This document shows positions 1-10,076 of a stretch of DNA of 47,691 nt, piece after piece. The stretch spans positions 1 through 47,691 of the forward strand of contig CAYYYL010000021.1 of NCBI GenBank assembly GCA_964475835.1, given 5' to 3'. The position numbers and the translations under genes are program-made. The notes under the pieces were generated by a model. The model saw nothing but the letters and a program-made list of their open reading frames with translations, was not told where the DNA came from and ran no database searches. The DNA is from JABDCI01 sp964475835. GTDB lineage: Bacteria; Verrucomicrobiota; Verrucomicrobiia; JABWAM01. Every line of letters begins with the position of its first letter. The first letter of the stretch is position 1.

Positions 1-23
1 AATGCATGCCGCCCATAGGGTTG

Positions 24-119
24 CGTCAACTTTTGTCTGTAGCGGCGTTGCGCTCGCATGGCGAGATCGCTGGCGGATATCCCCATGCAATCGCGCCTTG
101 CTACAGACAAAAGTTGACG
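24..119. repeat. 20-bp inverted repeat with 56-bp spacer
   Basis: Perfect 20-bp arms lie at 24-43 and 100-119 (left arm begins CGTCAACTTTTG), with a smaller CTCGC/GCGAG hairpin at 53-65 inside. It sits just downstream of the stop codon of the leftward repeat-protein gene. There is no T-run, so it is more like a dispersed palindromic element than a simple terminator. Confidence 0.7.
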
Positions 120-200
120 GTAACGCGACCATTTCGACTTTTTCAGCAAGCTGCTAACCCTGTGCCTCTGTAATTGTGGGGCAGATCCCTCCCAAGCAGC

Positions 201-3008
201 CTACGGAGCGCTTGTATAGATGATGTCATCCAGATAGAAGGTGCAGCCGGAGGGATTGTCTTCCTGCGTTGCTTCCACCAGAAATCCACCGACGACACGC
301 GAGAGATCCTGTCCGGTCAGATCCAGTTCATAAGACTGCCACGTATTGGTGAGGATGATATCCTTGAGAGGCAATTGAAACGTATCCCCATAAGGCGAAG
401 TGACCCCCAGGACCCCTCCTGCGGAAACCTTCAGCTTCTCGCCTCCATTCTGACCACGAGCCCAAAAAGTAATTTTTCTGGCGCCTGTTAAATTAAATCC
501 CCCTAGTGGATCCGTTCCCCAGTTGTTCAACGGTGTTAACCAATAAACCCCAAACCAGCCCTGTCCTCCACTGGCCGGAGGCGCATAACTGATGCTCTCG
601 CTAAAAAAGCCGTTGTGCGCTGCATACGACATGGGATTTATGAATACTCTTCCCGGCACGGTGGCATCCCCCATTCCACCCGAGGGAATATAGAAATCCG
701 GGGCATAGTCGAGCGGTTCCGAATAGAGCGCGTACGGCAACGGAAGGGGGCGCACATTCGGAGGTGGCGGGGGTGCGATCACACTCCCATCGTCAAAAAC
801 AATATCGTCCACAAAAAAGGTGATCGCTGCGGGGTTGTCGACATGGTTGGCTTTGATGCTGAAAGCCGTCAATACACGGGAAAGATCCTTTCCGTCCAAA
901 GACATCTCAAAAGTCTGCCATGCGGTGGTCAGGGTGACGGGTAGATCGACCACCTGGAATGTATCCCCATAAGGACCAGCGGTGCCTCCCGCGGAAAAGG
1001 TCACCTTTTCCCCTCCAGCCTGCCCACGCGCCATGAAGCGAAGTTTTTTGGCGCCTGTCAGGACATTGCCGGCATTCGGATCCGCACCCTTATTTGTAGT
1101 TGGGGAAATCCACTGAACGCCAAACCATCCATTGGTCGCATTCGCATGGAGCGGTTTGTAAACAATCCGAAGGCAACGAACCCCCTCTCCCGGATTGAGG
1201 GAATACATTTCATCAAAAACAACCGGAGCGGAGGCCGATGGGACGAGTGGCGCATCGCCGGAAAACGAAGGAAGATATCTGCCGTCGAAATCCTTGAAGA
1301 TGGATTGTGGCAGGGGAAGAATCGCAACGGAAGGAGCCGGAGGATTTCCACTCCCATCGTCGTAGAGGATGCGGTCGAGGTAGAAGGTGATGCCCGCTGG
1401 ATTTGCAACCCGGGTGGCTGTGAAGACAAATCCTCCCACGACACGAGAGAGATCCATACCCGACAAATCCAATTCATAACTCTGCCACGAGGGGGTCAGG
1501 GTGATTTCCTTCAAGGGGAGAGTGAAACTGTCGCGATACGCACCGGTGATCCCCCCCGCACCGACATTGATCTTCTCACCCCCATTTTGCCCGCGAGCCA
1601 TGAATTGAATTTTCTTTGCGCCCGTCAATCGATACCCACCGTTGGGATCGGTTCCCCAATTGTTCCCAGGCGATTGCCAATAGACCCCAAACCAGCCCTG
1701 TCCGAACGCCGGCGCAGTCCACCCCACCTTGATGCATTGGGTTCCCTCACCGGGATTGGAAGTCTCCGTATCAGAAAATATCACCCTTCCCGGAACCTCC
1801 CCATCCCCCATCCAACCCGACGGGTAGTATTCATCGTGCATATCCCTATAAATCGCCAGAGGAAGATTCAGGCGTCCCAATTCGACATCCTGTTCATAAC
1901 GGATATCATCCAGATAAAAGGTGGCCCCGGAGGGATTATCCGACTTCGCCAGCGCAAATGCGAAACCGTCCACCACCCGACTCAAATCCTGCCCCCGCAG
2001 GTCGAGGGCATATTCCATCCATGCATCGGTGAGGGTGATGGGCCCCTGTACGGCAAAAAAATGATCCCCAAATACACCCTGCATGCCACCTGCGCCCACA
2101 TGCATCTTTTCTCCCCCGACTTTTCCACGAGCGAGAAATTTAATTTTCTTCGCGGTCCGCAAATCGAGGCCACCGTCAGATACCGTGGCCAAATTGCCCG
2201 AGGGATTCAAAAAATAACCGGCCGCAAACTGCTGTCCCTCACCCGCCGACGCAGAATAGTCCACCCGGAAAGCAAGATTGGTCGAGGTCGTTCCGACATT
2301 CTCCATTCCCACTTGAAGATCACTGACATCCCCTGCTCCGTAGGAAGGCACATAATCGATCCATGATTCCTTGAAAATGAAATAGGGCCATGCGGAGGGG
2401 GCAGGCAAAACGGGTGCCACATCGTAGCGAATCCCATCCATCCAGAAAACGGCACCCTCCGGATTATCCGCCCGCGTCGCAGCAATCGCAAAACCATCCA
2501 CCACCCGGGACAAATCCTTTCCAATCAAATCAATCGCATATTCCTTCCAGGACGTGGTCAGGGTGATGGGACCTATCACCGCGAAACTGGTATCTCCATA
2601 AGCTCCTGTCACCGACCCCATTCCAAAATAGATTGATTCATGACCCGTCTGTCCCCTCGCCCAAAACCTGAGACTTTTCGCTCCTGTTAGATTCAATCCT
2701 CCGGTCGGAACATTCCCCATATTTCCTGCGGGAGCGAGACAGTAGAGGGCAAACCAACCCTGCCCGGAACCCGGCGCCGCGGCGTACTGGACTCGAATGG
2801 CCGCCGTCCCTCCAGCTGGACCGGTCGTGTCGAGCGCCAAGGAAACATCACCCAGATCCCCCGCTCCGCCTGAAGCCACATAATCGGACGGAGTATCATG
2901 GAACACAACATAAGGAATCGTCACGGCGCCCAGCCGGGATGCCAGGAACAAAAATAAGAGGAACGAAAATCCCGGGAGGATTTTGTTGAAACAGACACGC
3001 CGGATCAT
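201..3008 (-). CDS. Secreted protein of five tandem jelly-roll (carbohydrate-binding-like) modules
   Basis: About 935 aa. The N-terminus from the chosen ATG is a Sec signal peptide (basic MIRR start, then a Phe/Leu-rich core). The rest is five repeats of about 180 aa, each with a GQGWFGVYW-type strand, an LTGAKKI..ARGQ.GGEK motif, an ELDL.G.DLSRVV motif and an ending like TFYLDDI.YD. This resembles galactose-binding or CBM11-like beta-sandwiches. No catalytic domain is visible, so a role in binding glycans or the cell surface is inferred. An upstream GTG at 3089 would extend the frame but would bury the signal peptide. It is the last gene of a leftward group with a glycosyltransferase and a fused membrane protein. 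Confidence 0.8.
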   Translation of the reverse strand: MIRRVCFNKILPGFSFLLFLFLASRLGAVTIPYVVFHDTPSDYVASGGAGDLGDVSLALDTTGPAGGTAAIRVQYAAAPGSGQGWFALYCLAPAGNMGNVPTGGLNLTGAKSLRFWARGQTGHESIYFGMGSVTGAYGDTSFAVIGPITLTTSWKEYAIDLIGKDLSRVVDGFAIAATRADNPEGAVFWMDGIRYDVAPVLPAPSAWPYFIFKESWIDYVPSYGAGDVSDLQVGMENVGTTSTNLAFRVDYSASAGEGQQFAAGYFLNPSGNLATVSDGGLDLRTAKKIKFLARGKVGGEKMHVGAGGMQGVFGDHFFAVQGPITLTDAWMEYALDLRGQDLSRVVDGFAFALAKSDNPSGATFYLDDIRYEQDVELGRLNLPLAIYRDMHDEYYPSGWMGDGEVPGRVIFSDTETSNPGEGTQCIKVGWTAPAFGQGWFGVYWQSPGNNWGTDPNGGYRLTGAKKIQFMARGQNGGEKINVGAGGITGAYRDSFTLPLKEITLTPSWQSYELDLSGMDLSRVVGGFVFTATRVANPAGITFYLDRILYDDGSGNPPAPSVAILPLPQSIFKDFDGRYLPSFSGDAPLVPSASAPVVFDEMYSLNPGEGVRCLRIVYKPLHANATNGWFGVQWISPTTNKGADPNAGNVLTGAKKLRFMARGQAGGEKVTFSAGGTAGPYGDTFQVVDLPVTLTTAWQTFEMSLDGKDLSRVLTAFSIKANHVDNPAAITFFVDDIVFDDGSVIAPPPPPNVRPLPLPYALYSEPLDYAPDFYIPSGGMGDATVPGRVFINPMSYAAHNGFFSESISYAPPASGGQGWFGVYWLTPLNNWGTDPLGGFNLTGARKITFWARGQNGGEKLKVSAGGVLGVTSPYGDTFQLPLKDIILTNTWQSYELDLTGQDLSRVVGGFLVEATQEDNPSGCTFYLDDIIYTSAP

Positions 3009-3134
3009 CAAATCACGTGGAGCCATAGGCTTGGGGCCAACCTTTGAATTTAAGACCAGTTGGGTAGGCCATGAAAGGACAAAAAACACAGGCCTTTCAT
3101 GGACTGACTCCCGAAAACCAACAACTTCGGAATA

Positions 3135-5969
3135 TCAGGGGCGTGGATCCCTGCGTTGCAGAATGCGCTTCAGATATTGAAGCTGTTCGGAACCTGGATC
3201 CAGGCGCAATCCAAGGTCTGTCACCCTCCACGCCTGCTCCAAATCCTCATGCAACACGGCGCTTTTCGCCGCCAGAAACGCAAAGTATGTCGTGGACCAA
3301 TTCCGCGCTCCCTGGTTCTTCCCCTCCTCACAGGCCTTGAGGACATCGGAAATCATCTGAACCCCCTCCCTCCAACGGGACGACTCGGTGGAAATCCACT
3401 GCTCCGCCTGAAAAAGTTTTTTAAGGGTTTCGTCAGAATTTGGAGGAGGCACCTGGCGCACCGGTTGCAACCCTCCCAACAGACAGGGAACGGAACCGGT
3501 CGCCCCTGCCTGAATCGCCCCCATTAACTCCGGATTTCCGGAATGAAAAGCATGGAACATCCGGCGCACCATCTCAGGGTTCAAGGAACGCAGACTCTCC
3601 CGTTTGAGAGCCGGCACCAGCTCCCATTGCCATGTGCGTTCGTCAAATGCATTGAGAAACTGGGAAATGGTTCCCATATAAAACGCCTTCGGTGCGTCGT
3701 ATTCCAAAATCGGATACTCCTCCGAATGAATCTCACCCTCATCGACAATGGCGAACGCCGTATTTTGCGAGGCCACCTGCCTGGTCCACAGCGTTTCCGG
3801 GGAATCCATTCCTATCCTCATCAGATCCTTTTTGACTTCCGGGCGCTCAAAAACTTCGCGCATTGATGCCGCATCCCAGTACCAGGGTTGACGCCCTCCC
3901 ATGAAAATCACATCACCAGAGCTTCCCTCCCAGATTTCAACATGCGGAAAGACCGTGCGGAACGCACGCAACAGCATCTGAATGATCCGGTCATTCATCT
4001 CATAAAGATGAAACCATTGAACCATGATCCCATCGGGTTTCAGACGACTCGCCGCCAGCTCGTAAAATTCCATGGTGAACACATTGCTGTTTCCCCCAAA
4101 CCATGGATTGGATGGTTCGCTGACAAGAACATCGTATTGTCTCGGGTCCAATTTCAACACCGTACGGGCATCTTCATTACACACGTGCACACGGGGATCC
4201 CCCAACGCCCCTCCATTCCATGGAGCAAAAAAGGCCGCCGCCCTCAAAATGGGCTCACAATTCTCGGCGACCGTGATCCTCCCAACGGGATGCCCAAGCA
4301 AGGCCTTCGCAGTCACCCCGCTTCCAAATCCCAGAACGAACACCTCCCGGCTTTCCGGTCTGGCGAACATGGGAAGATGCCCAAGAAGGTATTGGGTTGA
4401 AAGATCCGTGCCCGTGGAGGCATCGGACTTTCCATTGACGCGCAGGGAAAGAATATCGCCTTGTCCCAGTTTGGGATTTTTTTCAACGGATACCGTCGCG
4501 TCGGCCGCATCTTCATAAAACAAAAGTTTCACGAACTGGCTCCGCTGCCTCAGGTAAAAGGTAAAATCATTCTGGGCCCGCAAGCGGTAAACGCCGGCAC
4601 TCATCACCTGTTTCCAATGTTCATCTCCATGAAAACCCACCCATATCACTCCCCACAACGCGATCATGCTCATCAGAATTAGCCCCCATTTCCGCATGAT
4701 CCCTGCCAGAAGCAATGTCCCGAGGATCAATAACAGGGATAGAAATCCCAACGCGCCCCGGAGTCCCCAGTGGGGCATGATCACAAACCCCACGAACCAT
4801 GCTCCCACGACACACCCCAGGGTGTTCCATGCAAGCAGCGCTCCAACCTGTTCTCCAAGCTGGTGGGGTCGATCCTTTTGAAAAAACCTCATCCAAAGCG
4901 GCAACACCGCCCCCAGCAAGGCAGCCGGGATTCCCAACACCACCACGGAAAAACAGATCATCAGCACCTCATGATAGACATAGCCGACCTCATTACGGGC
5001 GAGCCCGCTCACCACTTTAAGATAAATACCCGCGGAGTATTCAATCCCGAGCACCCACACCACCAGAAGCAGGGCCGCTCCCCCCCACACTCCCCACGTC
5101 GCCCCGATCAAGTTGCGAATGGAAAGACGGGGCGAGCTGACCACATAACTTCCCATCCCGATTCCCAGGATGAAGGAGACGAGCACGATGGAGAAAGCCT
5201 GCGTGGAGGAACCAAAAAGCAGACTCAACCCCCGCGAGGCCACCACTTCCAATCCCATCGCCGCCCCGCCGCTGATCGCCACGCCCATGCCTCCCCAAAT
5301 CATTTCCCGGGAAACCTTGGAAACTTTTTTTGATTTCACCTCTGCAGGAATCGTGTTTGATTTCGACGCGCCTCCACTCAGTGCGATCGCCACAAACCCC
5401 ACCCCAAGATTGATGAGAGCAGCGAAAAGGACCGTCATCCCCATTCCGAAGGTGCGTATCAGAAAAAATCCGGTGAGGGCCGCCCCCGCAACGGCCCCCA
5501 GGCTGTTGATCGCATAAAAACGTCCCACCCACCGGTCGGAGTCGGCCTGCTCACGCTGCAACCACGCCGCGATCAAGGGAAGCGTCCCCCCCATCAAGAG
5601 GGTCGGGGGCAATAGCAGCAGCACGCTGATGCCGACTTTCAAACCAATCAACCCGAGACCGGAAAAGGACATTCCGGCTCCCAGAAATCCGAATAAAAAA
5701 TCCCCAAAATGGTAAATCCAGCCGAAAAGCGCCCCATAAATCCCGATGAGACATTCGACTACCCCGTATGTTTTCAGCGGGGAATGTAGCTTCCGGGATT
5801 TTTCGCCAAAAAGCCGGCTCCCCAGAGCAAGTCCAAGCATGAAAACCACCAACACAATCGTCTGAGCCCTGCTAGTGCTTCCAAGGAGCAGAGTGAGATA
5901 CTTCGACCAGACCACCTCATAGACAAGAGCCGCAGCCCCGGAAAAAAAGAAAAGGATCAGCCATCGCAT
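3135..5969 (-). CDS. Fused multi-spanning membrane / spermidine-synthase-like protein
   Basis: About 944 aa. The N-terminal half has many hydrophobic helices (from MRWLILFFFSGAAALVYEVVW) as in fused MFS/spermidine-synthase proteins. The C-terminal half has a Rossmann methyltransferase-like fold with VLGFGSG as the nucleotide-binding loop, followed by the SEPSNPWFGG and VQWFHLYEM motifs typical of these fusions. The tail is helical and TPR-like. Canonical spermidine synthase has GGGDG and a catalytic Asp; here the loop is GFGSG, so genuine aminopropyl transfer is uncertain. The start was set at the ATG opening the first membrane helix. The frame extends upstream only by overlapping the preceding gene. 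The gap to the upstream glycosyltransferase is 28 bp, so the two are probably co-transcribed. Confidence 0.85.
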   Translation of the reverse strand: MRWLILFFFSGAAALVYEVVWSKYLTLLLGSTSRAQTIVLVVFMLGLALGSRLFGEKSRKLHSPLKTYGVVECLIGIYGALFGWIYHFGDFLFGFLGAGMSFSGLGLIGLKVGISVLLLLPPTLLMGGTLPLIAAWLQREQADSDRWVGRFYAINSLGAVAGAALTGFFLIRTFGMGMTVLFAALINLGVGFVAIALSGGASKSNTIPAEVKSKKVSKVSREMIWGGMGVAISGGAAMGLEVVASRGLSLLFGSSTQAFSIVLVSFILGIGMGSYVVSSPRLSIRNLIGATWGVWGGAALLLVVWVLGIEYSAGIYLKVVSGLARNEVGYVYHEVLMICFSVVVLGIPAALLGAVLPLWMRFFQKDRPHQLGEQVGALLAWNTLGCVVGAWFVGFVIMPHWGLRGALGFLSLLLILGTLLLAGIMRKWGLILMSMIALWGVIWVGFHGDEHWKQVMSAGVYRLRAQNDFTFYLRQRSQFVKLLFYEDAADATVSVEKNPKLGQGDILSLRVNGKSDASTGTDLSTQYLLGHLPMFARPESREVFVLGFGSGVTAKALLGHPVGRITVAENCEPILRAAAFFAPWNGGALGDPRVHVCNEDARTVLKLDPRQYDVLVSEPSNPWFGGNSNVFTMEFYELAASRLKPDGIMVQWFHLYEMNDRIIQMLLRAFRTVFPHVEIWEGSSGDVIFMGGRQPWYWDAASMREVFERPEVKKDLMRIGMDSPETLWTRQVASQNTAFAIVDEGEIHSEEYPILEYDAPKAFYMGTISQFLNAFDERTWQWELVPALKRESLRSLNPEMVRRMFHAFHSGNPELMGAIQAGATGSVPCLLGGLQPVRQVPPPNSDETLKKLFQAEQWISTESSRWREGVQMISDVLKACEEGKNQGARNWSTTYFAFLAAKSAVLHEDLEQAWRVTDLGLRLDPGSEQLQYLKRILQRRDPRP

Positions 5970-5997
5970 AATTGAAAGGCGTGAATTTTTCGAACAC

Positions 5998-7275
5998 TCA
6001 GGCGGTTTTTCCAGCCAACACTTTTTGAACCATGGTTTCAGCAATCGCAATCATCTCCGCGGTGCTGCGCCCCGGAAAAAGAGATCGGGCCAGCGTTTCA
6101 GCCTCAGCCTTGTTGCCTGATTGAACGAGCGCCCTCAGCTGTCCCGTCCTCAATAAAACATTCCCGGGATTGGCTTCGGCAAGGGCTGGCAAAAGTTTGA
6201 CGCCCCGATCCGTCTGGGAAACACGATCGAGCTCCAGGATCACGCGCAAGGCATGAAAGGCGAGGAAATCATCCAGCACCTCCCCGTGTTTCATTCCCCG
6301 TTCCAGCATCTCAAGCGCCGTCTCAAGCGCTTTCGGATAGAAGGAGGGGATATCCACCTTGAGAATATTGGCCAAAAAGGCCTGATTCAGCATCCAGGCA
6401 AAATACCTGCCGTTGTTTTTTTTCCTTTGGATGGAAGGGATCCACTCCAGAATCTGCCGCGCGCGATGACAGGCGCAATGCTTCGCCAGCACCTCCTCCC
6501 TCCCTGCCCGCCCGATTTCCCGACACCGCCGTTTGTCCGCAAGAAGTCCTTGGATTTTCCGACTCGCATCCACGGGATTGTTCCGCTCGTAAACCACAAG
6601 GTGTCGGTCCGGAGTAAAGAGATCCGTAAGACCATTTCCAATGTTCTCGGTCACCAGGGCCGCCCCACAAGTCATCGCCTCAAAAACCCGGAAATTCAGT
6701 TCCGCGCCGATGGATTGGTTCACAACCACTTCGCTCCGGGTGAAGATTTCCGGAAAGGCTCCCGTCGTCACCGTCACATCCGTGAGTTTTTTCAGTTCTT
6801 CAAAAAATTGAACCCGCTGGGGGTGAATCATTGGATCGAGGGTTCCCACAAAGGATGCCGGGTACACCTTCTCTTCCGACACTTCAACAGGGCCACCGGC
6901 AAATAAAGGCAGCCAGACCGGCGTTTCAAATCCACCCGATACAAATTCCTGCACAAAATCCTTTTGCGCCAGCAGGAGAAGGTCGAATGCCCTCGAAAGA
7001 TAGCAGTGAAGATCCAAGCGCAAATGAGTGTCCACGGCATAAAAAATCATCGGACATGACAACTCGTGCAATCCGGTCACAAGAATCGGTGCGCTGTTAT
7101 CCAATACAAGGACCAGATCCGGCGTAAACCCCGACGGAAGAATCTGCGAAATGGGAAGAAGGGGGTCCGTGAAGCGGAGATCGCATTGAGGCGTGTAACC
7201 GGCAACCAACACCTCATGACCCGCCGCTCGAAAGTCTCCCGCAAACCAGGGATGATTAAGGAGCAGGATCTTCAT
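5998..7275 (-). CDS. CgeB-like glycosyltransferase family protein
   Basis: 425 aa, cytosolic. It has the two-lobed GT-B layout of CgeB/DUF3880-type proteins: an N-terminal lobe starting MKILLLNHPW, and a C-terminal lobe with SFVGTLDPMIHPQRVQFFEEL, then SIGAELNFRVFEAMTCGAALVTE and DRHLVVYE, the usual nucleotide-sugar-binding region. The last 110 residues are helical and TPR-like. A sugar transferase acting on protein or surface glycans is inferred, and donor and acceptor are unknown. It is first in the leftward group with the fused membrane protein and the secreted repeat protein, so a surface-glycan role is plausible. Confidence 0.75.
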   Translation of the reverse strand: MKILLLNHPWFAGDFRAAGHEVLVAGYTPQCDLRFTDPLLPISQILPSGFTPDLVLVLDNSAPILVTGLHELSCPMIFYAVDTHLRLDLHCYLSRAFDLLLLAQKDFVQEFVSGGFETPVWLPLFAGGPVEVSEEKVYPASFVGTLDPMIHPQRVQFFEELKKLTDVTVTTGAFPEIFTRSEVVVNQSIGAELNFRVFEAMTCGAALVTENIGNGLTDLFTPDRHLVVYERNNPVDASRKIQGLLADKRRCREIGRAGREEVLAKHCACHRARQILEWIPSIQRKKNNGRYFAWMLNQAFLANILKVDIPSFYPKALETALEMLERGMKHGEVLDDFLAFHALRVILELDRVSQTDRGVKLLPALAEANPGNVLLRTGQLRALVQSGNKAEAETLARSLFPGRSTAEMIAIAETMVQKVLAGKTA

Positions 7276-7362
7276 GAAACGAAAATCGGATTAAATCACT
7301 GAATCCCTTTGCACAAAACCTAAAAGAAAAAGGAAACCGTTTCGTTTCAGCAACCTACCGCC

Positions 7363-8469
7363 TTATGTCAGACGTTTTTTGAATCGCGACACACTCAGCG
7401 CCATCACCGCCGCAGCGATGAGAACCAGCGGAAGCATTTGATCCCACAAATCGAGCGGCCCCAACCCCTTCAGGATGATGCCGCGGATGATTTTGACAAA
7501 ATAGGTCAGAGGAATGAGTTGTCCCAGGTGGTAAATGGGCCAGGGCATCGTCTCACGGGGAAAGATAAAACCTGAAAGCAGAATCGACGGGGGCGCCAGC
7601 ATCATGACAATCTGCGCCGCCTGCTGCTGGTTTTCCGCAACCGTGGATGCCAGCAAGCCGATACCCAGACAGACAAGGATAAACACAAAGGTCGCCACCA
7701 TGAGGAAAAGAAAGTTTCCACGAATTGGCACATGAAACAACCCCCAGGCCCCCGCAATCACCAGCGCCGCAATGAAAACTCCGATGCATATGTAGGGAAC
7801 CATCTTGCCAAAGATCAACTCGTAGGGACGGATCGGCGTCACCAGGAGCTGCTCGATGTTCCCACGCTCCTTTTCCCGGACAAGAGCCGTGGAGGTGATC
7901 ATCGGCACGAGCAGTTGGAGCAACAATCCCACCAGACCCGGGATCATGAAGAACGAACTCTTGAGATCGGGATTGTACCAGAGACGTGGACGAAAATCGA
8001 TCGGGGATACCACCGTTTCCGCAAGATGACGGCTCTGGATGAACGCCGCGACGATCGCCTGGCCCGTGTTGAGCGCCGTATTGGCCGGATTCGAATCCGT
8101 GCCATCAATCAGCATCTGCACATTGCTCCCGCGCCTGCCAAGCGCATCCCTCGCGAATCCCGGAGGAATATGCAGCGCCGCCTTCACCCGTCCACGGTCA
8201 AGGGCAGTGCGAAGCTCCTGCTCTGAATGCACATCCAGGGTGACGTCAAAGTACGCCGATTGAACAAAACTCTCCACCAACTGACGACTGAGCGGGGACC
8301 GGTCCTCGTCAAAAACCGCCATGCTCAGATGTTTCACATCCGTATTGATTCCATAACCATAAAGAATCAGCTGAAACACCGGCATCAGAATGATCAGGGC
8401 CAGCGTCCGTCGATCACGCCGGACATGAATCAGCTCCTTCTGAATCACCGCTCTAAATCGATCGTTCAT
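7363..8469 (-). CDS. ABC-2 type transporter permease (YhhJ/YbhR-like)
   Basis: 368 aa. It has one N-terminal membrane helix (LALIILMPVFQLILYGYGI), a large extracytoplasmic domain (about residues 45-175), then five to six helices and the ABC-2 signature region around LVTPIRPYELIFGKMVPY and FIFPRETMPWPIYHLGQLIPLTYF. Its start overlaps the end of the upstream ATPase gene by 17 bp, showing translational coupling. With the ATPase, a HlyD-type lipoprotein and TolC it forms a complete tripartite export system. The substrate is unknown; small-molecule or drug efflux is the usual role for this family. Confidence 0.88.
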   Translation of the reverse strand: MNDRFRAVIQKELIHVRRDRRTLALIILMPVFQLILYGYGINTDVKHLSMAVFDEDRSPLSRQLVESFVQSAYFDVTLDVHSEQELRTALDRGRVKAALHIPPGFARDALGRRGSNVQMLIDGTDSNPANTALNTGQAIVAAFIQSRHLAETVVSPIDFRPRLWYNPDLKSSFFMIPGLVGLLLQLLVPMITSTALVREKERGNIEQLLVTPIRPYELIFGKMVPYICIGVFIAALVIAGAWGLFHVPIRGNFLFLMVATFVFILVCLGIGLLASTVAENQQQAAQIVMMLAPPSILLSGFIFPRETMPWPIYHLGQLIPLTYFVKIIRGIILKGLGPLDLWDQMLPLVLIAAAVMALSVSRFKKRLT

Positions 8470-9397
8470 GACCCTCCGTCAGTGATGAGAACACGTCTTC
8501 AAGCGAGGCATCGATGGGCTGGATGGAAAAGATGGTGATGCCATGGGAACGCGCCGTCTGCTCGAGAGAGGCGCGCGCACGCCGTTCATCGTGAACAAGG
8601 ATATGCAGCGCCGTGCCATAGGCCGTGATTCCGCCCATCCCTGGAAGACCGCTGAAAACCCGCGATGCTTTCATCAACGGGGCGCACTGGACTTCCAGAA
8701 GCCGGCCGTTGAGTTGATTTTTCAGCTCCTTCGGATTGCCAATGGTGAGAAGTTTCCCCTGACTGATGACCGCGATCTGATTGCATCGCTCCGCCTCCTC
8801 CATGTAGTGGGTGGTGACAAAGAGCGCAACCCCCTCTTCCGCCGTGAGATAGAGAAGCTCCCAGAGGGAACGTCGCGCCAGTGGGTCAATGCCCGCCGTG
8901 GGCTCATCCAGGAACAGAATGCGGGGCCGGTGAAGAATGGCGCTGGCCAGAGCCAGCCGCTGTTTGAGCCCCCCGGAAAGTTCGCCCGCAAGTTTACGGC
9001 GCCACGCTTCGAGCCCCGTCAGCTCCACCACCTCCTCAATCCGTTTGCGCAACCCGTCCCCCAGACAATAGACGCGACCGTAGAAGATCAGATTCTCCTC
9101 CACGGTCAGATCCAGATAGAGACTGAAACGTTGGGACATGTAACCGATCGACTCTTTAACCTTCTCGGAATCCTTGTTGATGTCGAATCCGGCCACCCGC
9201 GCACTGCCATCCGTCGGAGCCAGAATGCCCGTGAGCATGCGAATGGTGGTGCTTTTCCCCGCGCCATTCGGCCCCAGAAATCCAAAGATCTCCCCATAGC
9301 CAAGTTTGAAACTGATGTGATCCACCGCCAAAAGCTGGTCGAAGCTTCGCGTCAAACCCTGCGCTTCAATGGCGATTTCACCCATATCATTTGCCAT
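8453..9397 (-). CDS. ABC transporter ATP-binding protein
   Basis: About 314 aa, single nucleotide-binding domain. Visible motifs are Walker A GPNGAGKST, Q-loop region YMSQRFSLY, signature LSGGLKQR, Walker B ILFLDEP and the H-loop TTHYMEEAE. The roughly 100-residue C-terminal extension is typical of exporters of the DrrA/YhhH type. Three nearby starts exist (TTG 9406, ATG 9397, ATG 9385); the ATG at 9397 overlaps the stop of the HlyD gene and the one at 9385 follows it by 1 bp, so the exact N-terminus is uncertain. It powers the permease encoded next. Confidence 0.88.
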   Translation of the reverse strand: MANDMGEIAIEAQGLTRSFDQLLAVDHISFKLGYGEIFGFLGPNGAGKSTTIRMLTGILAPTDGSARVAGFDINKDSEKVKESIGYMSQRFSLYLDLTVEENLIFYGRVYCLGDGLRKRIEEVVELTGLEAWRRKLAGELSGGLKQRLALASAILHRPRILFLDEPTAGIDPLARRSLWELLYLTAEEGVALFVTTHYMEEAERCNQIAVISQGKLLTIGNPKELKNQLNGRLLEVQCAPLMKASRVFSGLPGMGGITAYGTALHILVHDERRARASLEQTARSHGITIFSIQPIDASLEDVFSSLTEGHERSI

Positions 9398-10076
9398 CAA
9401 AGACAAGCGTCACATCCGCCGACACACCGGGACGCAAATACACAGGAGGATCCTTCAGACGGACTTTGACCGCAAAAGTCTGGGTGACACGCTCCTCCGG
9501 CGTCTGAACATTGCGCGGGGTGAATTCCGCCTTCACCGCGATAAAACAGACGCGTCCTTCGAAGGTCTGGGGCAGACCATCAAAATGAATCTGCGCAGGT
9601 TGATCCATCCGGACCCGATTGATCAACCCTTCGGAGATATGGATCCGCACCCACAAATCACCACGATCCCCCACATCGAACACCGGGGTTCCCGCGCCGG
9701 CAACCTCCCCCACTTCCTTGGTCTTGACGAGCACCACCCCGCGGATCGGGGAACGAATCTCCTGATCCTCCATCGCAAGAGCCGCCTGCTCCACCGCCTG
9801 ATCACTGAAACCACCCTGCTTTTGAAGTTGAAGCGTCCTCTGGTGATCGCGTTTCGTCTGCTCGTACCGGTCCAACGTGGCCAGAAGTTGCCCCGGCTCG
9901 ACTTCATCCCCTTCCTTGACGGCCACCGTTGCAATCCGTCCCGCCACCCTCGCCCCCAGAAGATGCTCTGTCATTTCCAGACTTCCGGAAAACGTCTGTC
10001 GCTGTTCACCACGACCACATCCCTGACCTGCCACCAGAACAAAGAGAAAGCCTGCCATCCATCGTAAAGATCTCAT
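9387..10076 (-). CDS. HlyD-family periplasmic adaptor lipoprotein
   Basis: About 229 aa. The N-terminus is a lipoprotein signal (GFLFVLVAGQGC, lipobox Cys near residue 20). A split biotinyl-lipoyl domain (VAGRIATVAVKEGDEVEPGQLLATLD and its partner SPIRGVVLVKTKEVGEVAGAGTPVF) flanks a very short helical hairpin, followed by a beta-barrel domain. It should bridge the ABC permease and TolC across the periplasm. The start ATG shares its A with the TGA stop of the upstream tolC gene. A GTG one codon earlier is possible. Confidence 0.85.
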   Translation of the reverse strand: MRSLRWMAGFLFVLVAGQGCGRGEQRQTFSGSLEMTEHLLGARVAGRIATVAVKEGDEVEPGQLLATLDRYEQTKRDHQRTLQLQKQGGFSDQAVEQAALAMEDQEIRSPIRGVVLVKTKEVGEVAGAGTPVFDVGDRGDLWVRIHISEGLINRVRMDQPAQIHFDGLPQTFEGRVCFIAVKAEFTPRNVQTPEERVTQTFAVKVRLKDPPVYLRPGVSADVTLVFDGK

